From contig NZ_CP036264.1 of NCBI RefSeq assembly GCF_008035925.1, positions 829,774-893,773 of the forward strand: a DNA stretch of 64,000 nt. The letters are read 5' to 3'. Below the pieces are notes generated by a model. That model saw only the letters and a list, made by a program, of their open reading frames with translations. It was not told the DNA's origin and ran no database searches. Below are positions 43,877-52,218 of this stretch, piece by piece. Source of the stretch: Stieleria maiorica. GTDB taxonomy: Bacteria; Planctomycetota; Planctomycetia; Pirellulales; Pirellulaceae. A program made the position numbers and the translations under genes. The first letter of the stretch is position 1; each line of letters begins with the position of its first letter.

Positions 43877-45535
43877 TTTCCCCGCGCCGGCGGCATAACG
43901 TTTGTTCTGTGCTTTCACTTCCGCCAACGTGTGTGGCGCCAACCCGCAAGCCCAGTGGATGCCGGCCGAAAGCAAGGCTTCGAATTGGGCTTGCGCGAAA
44001 TCGTCGGCATGCCCCAGCGACGTGTAAAACGAACGACCGCCGTCGTTGCGGATAAATGTCCACGCGACCGGCTGCGGCGGCTGGCCGTCGACGATTCCTT
44101 GCATCAAAATCTGTGCACCTGGCAGCAGCGGCGCCGTCTTGTACAGCGAACCGCCGGGGAGGATGCCAGCCGCACCGCTGGCCGAAACGATCGGATCCTC
44201 GGCCGCATCGGCAGGCAACTGCAGCGTGGATTTCAAGTTGTTTCCGTAATGGTTGGTGTAGCTTCCGCCGAACACGTCGCCGTCGAATGATTCCCAAACC
44301 GCGTTTCCCGCCGGCGGCTGTTTCCCACGCAGCGAAAACGCGTGGCTGGCGGTGCGGATGCCGATCACGGGCTTTCCCTGCCGAACGAATTTTTGGATCA
44401 GCAAAAGGTCTCGCTCCGGCAAAGCACGTCGACGAACGCTCACCAACAAGGCATCGGCATCGGCCAGATCGCCCAGGGCCACAATCTTGTTCCGATCGGT
44501 CTCGCTGCCCCAGGCGACGTGAACACTGAAATGTTGCGACAAGTGTTTCGCCGCGAACGTGGGAAGCGTCTCGTTGGTTTGATACTCATTCTCGGCAATC
44601 AACATCAGTAGCCGGACACGATGATCGTCGGCAAAGCGAAATGCCCGACCGCCGAGCACCTGGTCGCTGGAGATTGTCGGGCAGACATGGCGTTCGATGT
44701 GGTCGACGATCAAATCCGTGCCGGTAAAGTGACTCGCATACGGCCATGCCCGAGGGTCGTACATCGTGTCGGTCAGGTCGCGGGCGAGCACCACGTTTTT
44801 GCCCGCCGATGCGAGTCGTCGCAAGCCGAAGGGTCGCCCCAGCACGCACATGTTGGTGTGGACACCGACCAAGATGACATTGTCGATCCCTCGGTCGGAA
44901 AGGATGCTCCAGATTTCCGTGCCGCTGTCGCTGATAAAGTCTTGTTGATCGTCAATCGTGATCGTATCGACTTGGCGTTGCCAGGGTGCACGCGGGTTCC
45001 GTCCGATCGCGACCAAACGGTCCGCCCACTGGCGGTGCTCCTGGGCATCGTCGTCTTCGCCGCCGGCGGATTGATCGATCGGATAGGCGGCGGCCTCTTC
45101 GCTGGGGATCTGGTTGCACCAGCTGGCGATGTCGTCGGGCAGCGTCGGCGCCTGCGGAACCGCCATCGCTCTCCCTCGCGCCGGATGGTCTTCGTACGCC
45201 TTCATGCAACTGCTGGGTGCATGGATGATCGTCACGCCTTGCTCCCGCAGCGTGTCACAAAACCGATCGATCCGCGGCGCCAATTGCGTCACGCGCCGGA
45301 CCGCGTTGACGCAGTGATGGCTGTCCCACATGTCGCAGACGATGACGGCCGTACCCGCCGCGTCCCAGCGTTCGCTTCGCACCAGCCGATGGTAGCGCGA
45401 CGATCCTTCGGCAGTCGGTTCCTGGTAGCGGAGATTCAGATCCAACGTCTGGGCGAAGGCTGCCGGTGTTGCAACACCTCCGAAGCAGAATCCGGTCACA
45501 AATAGCACCCAGAGGGTGAAGGGGCGGGAGATCAT
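43871..45535 (-). CDS. Exported isochorismatase-like/ThuA-like fusion hydrolase
   Basis: 554 residues with a signal peptide (ISRPFTLWVLFVTGFCFG, cleavage near AAFAQ). The N-terminal half (about 55-300) is a cysteine-hydrolase/isochorismatase fold: AVIVCDMWDSHHC supplies the catalytic Asp and VGVHTNMCVLGRPFGLRR the nucleophilic Cys after VGVHTN. The C-terminal half (about 305-535) is ThuA-like: RLLMLIAENEYQT, GIRTASHAF and GRSFYTSLGHADDF. Such a fusion of a Cys hydrolase with a trehalose-utilisation-like domain suits periplasmic sugar or amide chemistry; the substrate is unknown. Its end overlaps a dispersed repeat. Confidence 0.85.
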   Translation of the reverse strand: MISRPFTLWVLFVTGFCFGGVATPAAFAQTLDLNLRYQEPTAEGSSRYHRLVRSERWDAAGTAVIVCDMWDSHHCVNAVRRVTQLAPRIDRFCDTLREQGVTIIHAPSSCMKAYEDHPARGRAMAVPQAPTLPDDIASWCNQIPSEEAAAYPIDQSAGGEDDDAQEHRQWADRLVAIGRNPRAPWQRQVDTITIDDQQDFISDSGTEIWSILSDRGIDNVILVGVHTNMCVLGRPFGLRRLASAGKNVVLARDLTDTMYDPRAWPYASHFTGTDLIVDHIERHVCPTISSDQVLGGRAFRFADDHRVRLLMLIAENEYQTNETLPTFAAKHLSQHFSVHVAWGSETDRNKIVALGDLADADALLVSVRRRALPERDLLLIQKFVRQGKPVIGIRTASHAFSLRGKQPPAGNAVWESFDGDVFGGSYTNHYGNNLKSTLQLPADAAEDPIVSASGAAGILPGGSLYKTAPLLPGAQILMQGIVDGQPPQPVAWTFIRNDGGRSFYTSLGHADDFAQAQFEALLSAGIHWACGLAPHTLAEVKAQNKRYAAGAGKQ

Positions 45536-45650
45536 GGCGAGTGTTTAGGCGGGGAGGGAAGGAGCACACCGGTGCAGGCACACCGAAGCTTTAGAATAAC
45601 CTTCCGAAGTGCGGGACGTGGGAGCGGTCCAGGGGAATTGGCACCAGAAC

Positions 45651-45675
45651 AGGCCAGGCCAGGCCAGGCCAGGCC
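45651..45675. repeat. AGGCC pentamer tandem repeat, five copies
   Basis: Five perfect head-to-tail AGGCC units directly before the GGGAGTC array. Confidence 0.9.
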
Positions 45676-45738
45676 GGGAGTCGGGAGTCGGGAGTCGGGA
45701 GTCGGGAGTCGGGAGTCGGGAGTCGGGAGTCGGGAGTC
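45676..45738. repeat. GGGAGTC heptamer tandem repeat, nine copies
   Basis: Nine perfect GGGAGTC units, then GGG. It is not a CRISPR because the units touch with no spacers. As a seven-base unit it would shift frame if it were coding, and nothing conserved is translated from it. Confidence 0.92.
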
Positions 45739-45811
45739 GGGTAGGAAAATTTCGGAGGTAAGAAAATGATGAAATGCACGATCCATTTCTATACAGGTGA
45801 TTTTCCTACCC
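45739..45811. repeat. 12-bp inverted repeat after the heptamer array
   Basis: GGGTAGGAAAAT and its perfect complement ATTTTCCTACCC, 49 bases apart. A further partial AGTAGGAAG-type copy follows on the right. Possible remnant of a small inserted element. Confidence 0.55.
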
Positions 45812-45859
45812 AAAAATCTTCCTACTTAGGAGAGGGATGGCAGAATGATGGCGAAACGC

Positions 45860-45982
45860 CCAATGCCACCTACTTTCGATCACAAACTGAGCCGTAGGCG
45901 ATAGCCTCGGGCCTTACAAGACTCGAAGGACAATCCAAGGCCCGCGGCTAGCGCCGTCGGCTCATAACGTAGGTGGCATTGG
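45860..45982. repeat. Fold-back element with perfect 14-bp ends
   Basis: Outer ends CCAATGCCACCTAC and its exact complement; inner arms GAGCCGTAGGCGATAGCC plus GGGCCTT pair with their complement with about four mismatches in 27. The loop is about 20 bases. No coding sequence. Structure suggests a non-autonomous palindromic element. Confidence 0.8.
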
Positions 45983-46004
45983 ACGAAATGCCCCCGGTCG
46001 CTTG

Positions 46005-47033
46005 CTACTTTGATGATGACTGCAGCAAGACATAGCGGCTTCGAAACCCGTCCAGGTTGCGGCTTTGGATCAACGGCGGCTTGGCGATCGCAGCCTGCTG
46101 GGCCGCATCCTGCTCGGACGGTTCGGCTTGATCCTCATCCGTCTCCTCCTCTTCGCCGTCCTCGTCTTCGTCATCCTCCTCTTCCTCCTCGACGGGCAAG
46201 TAAGGGGTTTGCACCTCGCTGCCGCGGCCGTCTCCGTTGTCGTCCAGTTGGGCATGTTCGGTCTGCAATCGATCGATGGAACGAAACCGTGCGGTGATTT
46301 CAAGGTTCGTCGCAAGGTACAGATCCAACAGCGAAAGCGATCCGTCCCCGTCGACGTCTTCGAGCGATTGGGCTTCACCGCTACCGTCTAACACCGCCGC
46401 CAGCGCATACGGCATTTCGGTCGCGGTGAATTCCAGGTCGGCTTCGGTCGCGGTCAGGATGATGCGTCCGGGACGTGATAGCGGTTTGATCCAGAATCCG
46501 CTCAGCGGTTGAGTCAACCAGAAAACTTGTTCACGGCACTCGATACCCGCTGCCGCTTTTGCGAAGTCACTTTGGTTGAAATCACGGCCGGAAACATTGA
46601 ATTGACTTTCGGCGCCGTAGGGATGCGAATGCCCGATCATCACGACCCAAAACGCATCGGCGGGTTTTAAGGTTTGGGCTGCCTGAGCGAACGCGGCTTC
46701 GAGTGTCTCGCGCGTGCAGATTCCGATCTCCGCATGCATCGGCTGAAGTTCCGCCTGCATCGTTTCATCACCGGCCAGGACCGTCAATTGATTCGGGGGC
46801 ACGCCGAGCACGGATTGCGATGTTCCGATGAAGCTTTCGAGTGCCGCTGTCATTTGTTCGCGATGGAGGTCGTCACCGGGCAAACCGCAACAAACCAGCA
46901 TGCGTCGGGCGACCGACCGCGATGAATCAATCCCGGTCGAGGATTCCGACGACTCTTGGGCGGCAATCGGAACGGCCGGCAAGACGCTACAACCGAGCAC
47001 GAGCATCAGCCGAAACAATTCTCGATAGTTCAT
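46005..47033 (-). CDS. Exported caspase-fold-like protein with acidic tail
   Basis: 342 residues with a signal peptide (LFRLMLVLGCSVLPAVPIA, cleavage near AAQES). The core (about 42-230) has the order of caspase/C13-like domains: RMLVCCGLPGDDLHREQM, ADAFWVVMIGHSHPYG with a His, then LTQPLSGFW and RIILTATEADLEFTATEM. Where the catalytic Cys would fall I see no Cys, so it may be inactive. An EF-hand-like loop DVDGDGSLSLLDLYLATN (about 238-255) and an acidic run (EEEEEDDEDEDGEEEE) follow. Function unknown. A strong hairpin separates it from the M56 gene upstream. Confidence 0.68.
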   Translation of the reverse strand: MNYRELFRLMLVLGCSVLPAVPIAAQESSESSTGIDSSRSVARRMLVCCGLPGDDLHREQMTAALESFIGTSQSVLGVPPNQLTVLAGDETMQAELQPMHAEIGICTRETLEAAFAQAAQTLKPADAFWVVMIGHSHPYGAESQFNVSGRDFNQSDFAKAAAGIECREQVFWLTQPLSGFWIKPLSRPGRIILTATEADLEFTATEMPYALAAVLDGSGEAQSLEDVDGDGSLSLLDLYLATNLEITARFRSIDRLQTEHAQLDDNGDGRGSEVQTPYLPVEEEEEDDEDEDGEEEETDEDQAEPSEQDAAQQAAIAKPPLIQSRNLDGFRSRYVLLQSSSK

Positions 47034-47067
47034 CGCAACAACTCGGGGGCGGGGATGGGGACGCTCA

Positions 47068-47127
47068 AGTGGGATAGGCTTCCAGCCTGTCGATCGAATC
47101 GGTGACAGGCTGGAAGCCTATCCCACT
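47068..47127. terminator. Perfect 24-bp inverted repeat, candidate terminator
   Basis: AGTGGGATAGGCTTCCAGCC continuing TGTC is exactly complementary to the right arm; loop 12 bases. It lies between the end of the M56/WD40 gene and the start of the caspase-like gene on the same strand, so it may end the long operon. No U run follows, and a similar half-arm sits at the end of the RND gene, so it may be a repeat family member. Confidence 0.6.
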
Positions 47128-47136
47128 GTGTCTTGT

Positions 47137-49167
47137 TCATCGGGACGTGATGATCGATGGGGATGGTTGATCGCCAGACTCGTTTACATCCAGCACCGCA
47201 TGTTGAGACAAAATGAGGGCTGAAACGTGATCCTTTTTCACCTGTCGGATCGGCTGGGAATCGTCCAGCGGACGAACGCTGCCGCTCCAACTGACGGCGA
47301 ACCAATCGCCGCGAGGATCGGCCAACACCACGGCGGTCTGCGGCGCCAGTTCCATGCTTGCCTGCTCGGTCAGCGTTTGGCTGTCGAGCAGATGAAGTGT
47401 TTTCGGAGTCGACGTTTGCCGCCAGTCACCACACAGCACCGCGATCCATTGCCCATCGATCGACGAACGGATGGACTGGACGGCGACCGCATCGGGGCGT
47501 GAATCCGGCAATTGAGACTTGCCATTCCAGCGGGCCAGCGTCCGGCCGGATTGCAATTCCCAACGGATCACCGCTCCCGCCGAATCGGCCGAATAGACGC
47601 CGCCGTCGGGTGTGACCGCCAAGCTGGTCACGTCGGCCGTATGCCGGCCGAGCAATGAAACCGGCATCCCGGCCTTCAAGTCCCACAACCGAACATTCCC
47701 GGCGGCGTCGCCGATGATGACCCGCCCGCTGGCCGGGATCTCCGCGATAGCTGTCAAGTTCCGCTGGTCAAAGACGAGCGGATCGTCCGCGGATCGGTCG
47801 ATGGCAAACCCCTCTCCGGCGATCGCGGTGAAGCGGTAGCCCGAGACGCCAAACGAGAATTCGCCCCAATGACGAATCGGAGTGGCGTTCCAGAATCCGC
47901 TCGGCGCGGCCGGCAATTCCGCTTCGTCCCACTCTTGGATCGGCATGTCGGATTCGAGGCTCGGCAGCGGCGCGATGCGTTCACGCTCGGCGATCACCTC
48001 CCGCTGGCGATCATGATCGCGCGGCAGTTGAAAGGAATAGACGTCGGGGTGGACCATCCAAATCGCCGCACATGCGAGTCCGCTGCCCCAGGTATGGAGG
48101 TGTGAATAGGATTGGTCCAACTCATTCCGCATCAACAATCGCAGCCGTTCTTCTAACGTTGCGGTCGGCTGCATCCCACTGGCAAACTTGGGCAACCCGG
48201 CTTGGTGATCGCTGATGAAGTCCACCACACGCAACAACGCTTCGGCGTATTGCCGCGGTTTGGTCCCCAGGATTTTGACGGCCCTGGCGTCACAGCACGC
48301 CTCCTCGTGGCGTTCGAGTTGCTTTTGGGCGAAATACACGCCGGGGAACCACCAATAGACCGCCGAGACCGACCATTCCAGCCAACGCACCCAATGATCG
48401 CGACGCAGAAAGTGCGCGGTCTCGTGCGCCAAAAACGATTTGCGATCCGCCGGCGACAGCGATTGCCACAACTGTTCGGGGCACACGATGATCGGTCGCG
48501 TCGCAAAACCGAACAGCATCGGTGAAACGTGGACGGAGACACGGACGACGCGCGGTGTCCGTCGGTCGATTCGCCAGCGGCTCTCACGCCGGACAATTTC
48601 GCGCACCGTCTCGGTCGCTTCCGCGTCTTCCTGCCCGCACTGGCCGATCAATTTGCGGAAACGAACCAAACGAAGGATGCCGTGAACGACCAATGCCAGG
48701 AAACCGCCCATCCAGATGGCGCACGCCAGGCACATCAAGCAATTCGAATTCAGCCAAGCAAACCTGGCGGAGGAAACGTCCCGCTCCGGACGAGAGGCGG
48801 CCGGGACGGCTGTCGCGGCGACCAGATCGTCGGAGGCCTGTCGGTCGAGCCCCGCGTTCTCCGCCTCATGGCCCGTACGCTCGCGCGAGACGGCTGAATC
48901 CGGTGTTGATCCACTTGAAGAATGGCGGCGCGTTTCCGATTGGGGGGCCGACGCAATCGCGACGGGAGATGCCGCCGGGTCGGTGGTGAAGGAGGGGATG
49001 GGCAGCGGTACGGAAACGATCGGCGGCGTGACCAGTTTGGCGAAGAACATGATCCACAGCGCATGGGCCAGCACCGCTCGGCGGCCGCAGCGACCGACGA
49101 TGCATGCCAGCACGCCGATCAACGACGCCAGGCAAAGGTTACCGATGATCACTTCCGCGATCGTCAT
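47137..49167 (-). CDS. M56 (BlaR1-type) membrane protease fused to WD40 repeats
   Basis: 676 residues from an ATG sharing its first base with the BlaI stop (TGATG); a GTG one codon earlier is possible. Membrane helices at about 8-27, 35-55, 143-165 and possibly 270-290. The M56 zinc site is intact: LAHETAHFLRRDH gives HExxH and ERHEEACCDARAV the third ligand Glu. Instead of the penicillin-sensor domain of BlaR1, the C-terminal ~270 residues carry WD40-like strands (GNVRLWDLKAGMPVSLLGRH, GAVIRWELQSGRTLARW). It should cleave the BlaI-like repressor encoded just upstream when its sensor is engaged. The ligand is unknown. Confidence 0.9.
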   Translation of the reverse strand: MTIAEVIIGNLCLASLIGVLACIVGRCGRRAVLAHALWIMFFAKLVTPPIVSVPLPIPSFTTDPAASPVAIASAPQSETRRHSSSGSTPDSAVSRERTGHEAENAGLDRQASDDLVAATAVPAASRPERDVSSARFAWLNSNCLMCLACAIWMGGFLALVVHGILRLVRFRKLIGQCGQEDAEATETVREIVRRESRWRIDRRTPRVVRVSVHVSPMLFGFATRPIIVCPEQLWQSLSPADRKSFLAHETAHFLRRDHWVRWLEWSVSAVYWWFPGVYFAQKQLERHEEACCDARAVKILGTKPRQYAEALLRVVDFISDHQAGLPKFASGMQPTATLEERLRLLMRNELDQSYSHLHTWGSGLACAAIWMVHPDVYSFQLPRDHDRQREVIAERERIAPLPSLESDMPIQEWDEAELPAAPSGFWNATPIRHWGEFSFGVSGYRFTAIAGEGFAIDRSADDPLVFDQRNLTAIAEIPASGRVIIGDAAGNVRLWDLKAGMPVSLLGRHTADVTSLAVTPDGGVYSADSAGAVIRWELQSGRTLARWNGKSQLPDSRPDAVAVQSIRSSIDGQWIAVLCGDWRQTSTPKTLHLLDSQTLTEQASMELAPQTAVVLADPRGDWFAVSWSGSVRPLDDSQPIRQVKKDHVSALILSQHAVLDVNESGDQPSPSIITSR

Positions 49168-49550
49168 CACTCGGCATCCAAATCATCAAGGATCTTGCGG
49201 AGACGTTTGCGTTGACGCGAATTGAACTTGGCGGATTTGACCAGGTGCGTCAGCAACGTCGACATCGTTCCGTCACACAGTTCGTCGGCGGTCGCCTGCA
49301 ATCGATGCGAGATCAAGTGATCCCGGTCGATCGCGGCTTGAAACTGGTGCGGCCAGCAATCGCGATCACGGGCGACACAGCCCTTGGTTTCCAGCCGTGA
49401 GATTAACTTTTGGACCGTCGCGATATCCGACGGGGTTTCGGCCCCGTAAAGCCATTTAGACAGCTGCTTCAGCGTCGCGCGTTCATGCTCCCACAGCTTT
49501 TCCAGGATCGCCAGTTCGGCGGCCGTTACATCTTTCGAAGGTTTTGCCAT
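49167..49550 (-). CDS. BlaI/MecI-family repressor
   Basis: 127 residues from the ATG giving MAKPSKDVTAAELAIL; an earlier GTG would add 11 residues. The winged-helix domain (about 7-75) reads LAILEKLWEHERATLKQL, PSDIATVQKLISRLETKG and CVARDRDCWPHQF, the BlaI pattern. The C-terminal part (about 85-125) is the dimerisation and cleavage region. BlaI-type repressors bind operators of their own operon and are cleaved by the M56 partner. The stop overlaps the M56 start. Both lie at the end of the MoxR/VWA run, 58 bases after the preceding gene, the one sizeable gap in it. Confidence 0.9.
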   Translation of the reverse strand: MAKPSKDVTAAELAILEKLWEHERATLKQLSKWLYGAETPSDIATVQKLISRLETKGCVARDRDCWPHQFQAAIDRDHLISHRLQATADELCDGTMSTLLTHLVKSAKFNSRQRKRLRKILDDLDAE

Positions 49551-49608
49551 TGTTTCTTTGTCGGTCAGGATCGCCCAATCCACTGAGCGATCGGAAAGTG
49601 AAGGTCTC

Positions 49609-52218
49609 TCATGCCAGGCCCGAAATTCGCCGCCAAACCCATTCGGTCGATAGCAGACCGATTAAGCCTAGCCAAAGCCACGTACGATTCCATGCCGGGG
49701 ACGCGTCAATGGTCGGCGGTCCGCGAAATTCTTTGCGGCCACGCAGCAACTGGCCCAATTGTTCGGGGTGGTCGAGCACCTGACCGCCGGAAACCGCCGC
49801 CACGCGGGCCATCAATTCCTGGTTGGGCAGCGGATTTTGTTGTTCGAACGGATCGCTCAGAATCTGGATCGCCAGTGACGTGCTGTCAACTTGGGTGCCG
49901 TGGTTAAATGAGGATTCGGTTTCCGCCCCCTCGTACGCGGTCAGTTCAATTCGCATCCCGCTGTCGCCGGCGGTCGCCGTTTCGCTGAGCATCAAGTCCA
50001 TCTGGTAGTCGCCGGATTCCGGGTTCGACTTCAGCGGTAACTCTTCGCCCCAGGCGATCCGTGGCGCGACTTCGCCACTTTCGCGGACGACGTTGTCGGG
50101 CCACAACACGGGAGAATAAAGCGACATGTCGTCCAGCGATTCGGGTTCGAACATGGCCCAGATCCGATACTGCTGTGATCGACGCGCCGCTTCGTCATAG
50201 GCGGTTGCGCGGATCGACAGCCGCTGTCCCGGTCGGTAAAAGCGTTGGTTGGACTGGACGACCAATCGGCGGCGGCCCGTGGACGATTCTTCGGTGGCCC
50301 AGTAGACCAGATTCCGCCAAAGTTTTCCCGCCACGCGTTCCGGTTGGGCCCCCCAGGTCTGTGAGAGTTGCTCCAGAGCAGACCCCGACAACGAAGCGTT
50401 GGAAACGAGAACGCGACCCCGCCCGGCGCGCTGGACGATCATCACCGGCGCCCGATCGTCACGGCGCTGGGCCAGCACCGTCGCGTTGGCTTTGACCACC
50501 AGATTCGCCTCCCCGATCGCCAGATCCGGCAGCGCTTGCAGCAGTTGATCGTTGAGTCGTTTTTCGATCCTCAGTCGCCAGACCGGATGATTGGGGACCG
50601 TCACTTCAACGGCGGTGGGAACGGGGAACGCGGCGGCCGCCGATTCCAGCGTCACCGGCAACAGCGGCGCGATCGGCGAGTCTTGCCAGCCGCCGGCCGC
50701 GAGCGATGACGCACCGGTCACGATCAGCCCCCCACCACGGCCGTCGATCCACTGCGTCAACCACTGCTGTTGTTCCTCGTCCAACACCGCCGGCGTGACA
50801 TCGCTGAAGATCACGCAGTCATAGGCGAACAGCTCGGCACGGGTGCGTGGAAATCCGCCGGTCGTTTGACTGGAACCGTCCGCGGAAAGTCGTCTCAGCG
50901 ATTGGCCGCCCAGACTGATCAGCGTCGTGCATTCGACGTCTTCGTCCGCTTGCAACGCCGACTGAATCGAAACGGTCGACGTCGTCGTCGACGGTGACCC
51001 GCCGCCGAACGGTAGAAACTGACTGAGCAACGATTGTGTCCCGGTCGATGATTGGCTGTTCTGTAGACACAGCACCCGGACCTTGGTGCGATCGATCTCC
51101 ACCCGCGTTTCGACCAGGTTGTTCCGTCGGGTTAGCTCGCCGTCGACCGGGTCGACCGAAACCACCAGGTCCTCGGCGCGTTCGTCGACGCGAAACGTCA
51201 ACGATGCGGACTGTGCACCGCCGGAAAGCGTGATCGGAAGCGACGCCAACTCGTTACCCTCGTCGCCCTTGCGTCGGATGCGCACCGTTGTTGGTTGACC
51301 GGCGTATCCGAAGCTCCGCAAAAACACCTGCAACTCGTTTTCGGTGTACTTCCTCACTCGCGAGGGTACGACCAACGAGACGATCGCGATGTCTCCCGAT
51401 CCCCCGGCTTGTCCGATCGGAACGACATGAATCGGCACGTCGGATTTGCCGAACAGCTCCGAGAGACGTTCGACCGATTCCGACGCTCGCACCCGCCCAT
51501 CGGACAGCAACACGACTCCTGCCGACGACTTGGCGCTGACCTGTGGCATCAATTGACGCAGCGCATCGGCCAAACGTGAATCGGATGCTTCCGGACCGGG
51601 GATCGCATCGGCCGATTGTCCGATCCCGGATTCGGAAACCAACGTGATGTCCAAATCCTTCAGCCCGCGTCCATCGCCGGCGAGCAGTGCCCCATCGCCC
51701 GAAAGCAGTGCCCCATCGCCCGAAAGCAGTGCCCCATCGCCCGAAAGCAGGGACTGATTCAATCCTCCCGCGTCGGCGGATTGCCCCGACGTGTCGGGTG
51801 ACTTGACCAGGGGTGACAAGCGGTGGCCGAACCGAAACGCTTGGACATCGCCCGAATACCCTCCACCGGCACTCTTTTGCGCCTCGCCGACAAACCGAAT
51901 CGCTTGTTCCCAGCGGCTGATTTCGCCGCCCAACTGCATGCTTTGCGAACCATCGAACAAATAGATCATCGACGGTCGTGTCGTTTCACCGGCCTGTTCG
52001 TCGATCACGGTCGGCCCCAACAGGATTGCGATCAAGACGGCGACCGCGGCGGCGCGAATCACGATCAACCCGGTCCGGCCACTGACAAGCGACCGCCCCC
52101 AGAACACCCGCAGGACGAACCAGGCCAATAGACATGCCGCCGCCAACGCGATCCACCCTCGGGTCGAAAGCGGTGACGTCCACGAAAAGTACGTGGCGGC
52201 AAGAATCGATGCGCCCAT
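49609..52218 (-). CDS. VWA-like membrane protein of the MoxR operon
   Basis: 869 residues. Start ATG shares a base with the upstream stop (TGATG), and GGAGG lies nine bases upstream. Membrane helices at about 20-40 and 53-70, and one at the C-terminus (RTWLWLGLIGLLSTEWVW). A VWA-like domain (about 83-290) has MIDAS DGSQS in YLFDGSQSMQ and VVLLSDGRVR. It is broken by SGDGALL repeats. The middle (about 440-560) resembles a glutamine-amidotransferase-like domain common in planctomycete VWA membrane proteins (YDCVIFSDV, GGGLIVTGASSLAAGGW). Probably a component of the envelope complex served by the MoxR ATPase. Confidence 0.85.
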   Translation of the reverse strand: MGASILAATYFSWTSPLSTRGWIALAAACLLAWFVLRVFWGRSLVSGRTGLIVIRAAAVAVLIAILLGPTVIDEQAGETTRPSMIYLFDGSQSMQLGGEISRWEQAIRFVGEAQKSAGGGYSGDVQAFRFGHRLSPLVKSPDTSGQSADAGGLNQSLLSGDGALLSGDGALLSGDGALLAGDGRGLKDLDITLVSESGIGQSADAIPGPEASDSRLADALRQLMPQVSAKSSAGVVLLSDGRVRASESVERLSELFGKSDVPIHVVPIGQAGGSGDIAIVSLVVPSRVRKYTENELQVFLRSFGYAGQPTTVRIRRKGDEGNELASLPITLSGGAQSASLTFRVDERAEDLVVSVDPVDGELTRRNNLVETRVEIDRTKVRVLCLQNSQSSTGTQSLLSQFLPFGGGSPSTTTSTVSIQSALQADEDVECTTLISLGGQSLRRLSADGSSQTTGGFPRTRAELFAYDCVIFSDVTPAVLDEEQQQWLTQWIDGRGGGLIVTGASSLAAGGWQDSPIAPLLPVTLESAAAAFPVPTAVEVTVPNHPVWRLRIEKRLNDQLLQALPDLAIGEANLVVKANATVLAQRRDDRAPVMIVQRAGRGRVLVSNASLSGSALEQLSQTWGAQPERVAGKLWRNLVYWATEESSTGRRRLVVQSNQRFYRPGQRLSIRATAYDEAARRSQQYRIWAMFEPESLDDMSLYSPVLWPDNVVRESGEVAPRIAWGEELPLKSNPESGDYQMDLMLSETATAGDSGMRIELTAYEGAETESSFNHGTQVDSTSLAIQILSDPFEQQNPLPNQELMARVAAVSGGQVLDHPEQLGQLLRGRKEFRGPPTIDASPAWNRTWLWLGLIGLLSTEWVWRRISGLA
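51680..51750. repeat. In-frame 21-bp tandem repeat in the VWA gene
   Basis: Two perfect 21-bp units GAAAGCAGTGCCCCATCGCC plus C, one near-complete unit before and a partial one after. On the coding strand they give repeated SGDGALL, inserted inside the VWA domain. Copy-number change would keep frame. Confidence 0.85.

Larger units (their letters stand above)
45536..46004. other. Repeat-filled intergenic region
   Basis: A 469-base gap without a supported gene. In order it holds an AGGCC pentamer run, a GGGAGTC heptamer run, a 12-bp inverted repeat and a fold-back element, each given below. Frames of up to 93 codons cross the heptamers (repeated PDSRLPT) and are artefacts. Confidence 0.75.

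Noticed and set aside
45676-45738. Possible CRISPR array
   Set aside because: Units are seven bases, directly abutting and without spacers; no cas genes are present.
45532-45813. 93-codon minus-strand frame with repeated PDSRLPT
   Set aside because: The repeat is the GGGAGTC heptamer array read in three frames, not a protein.
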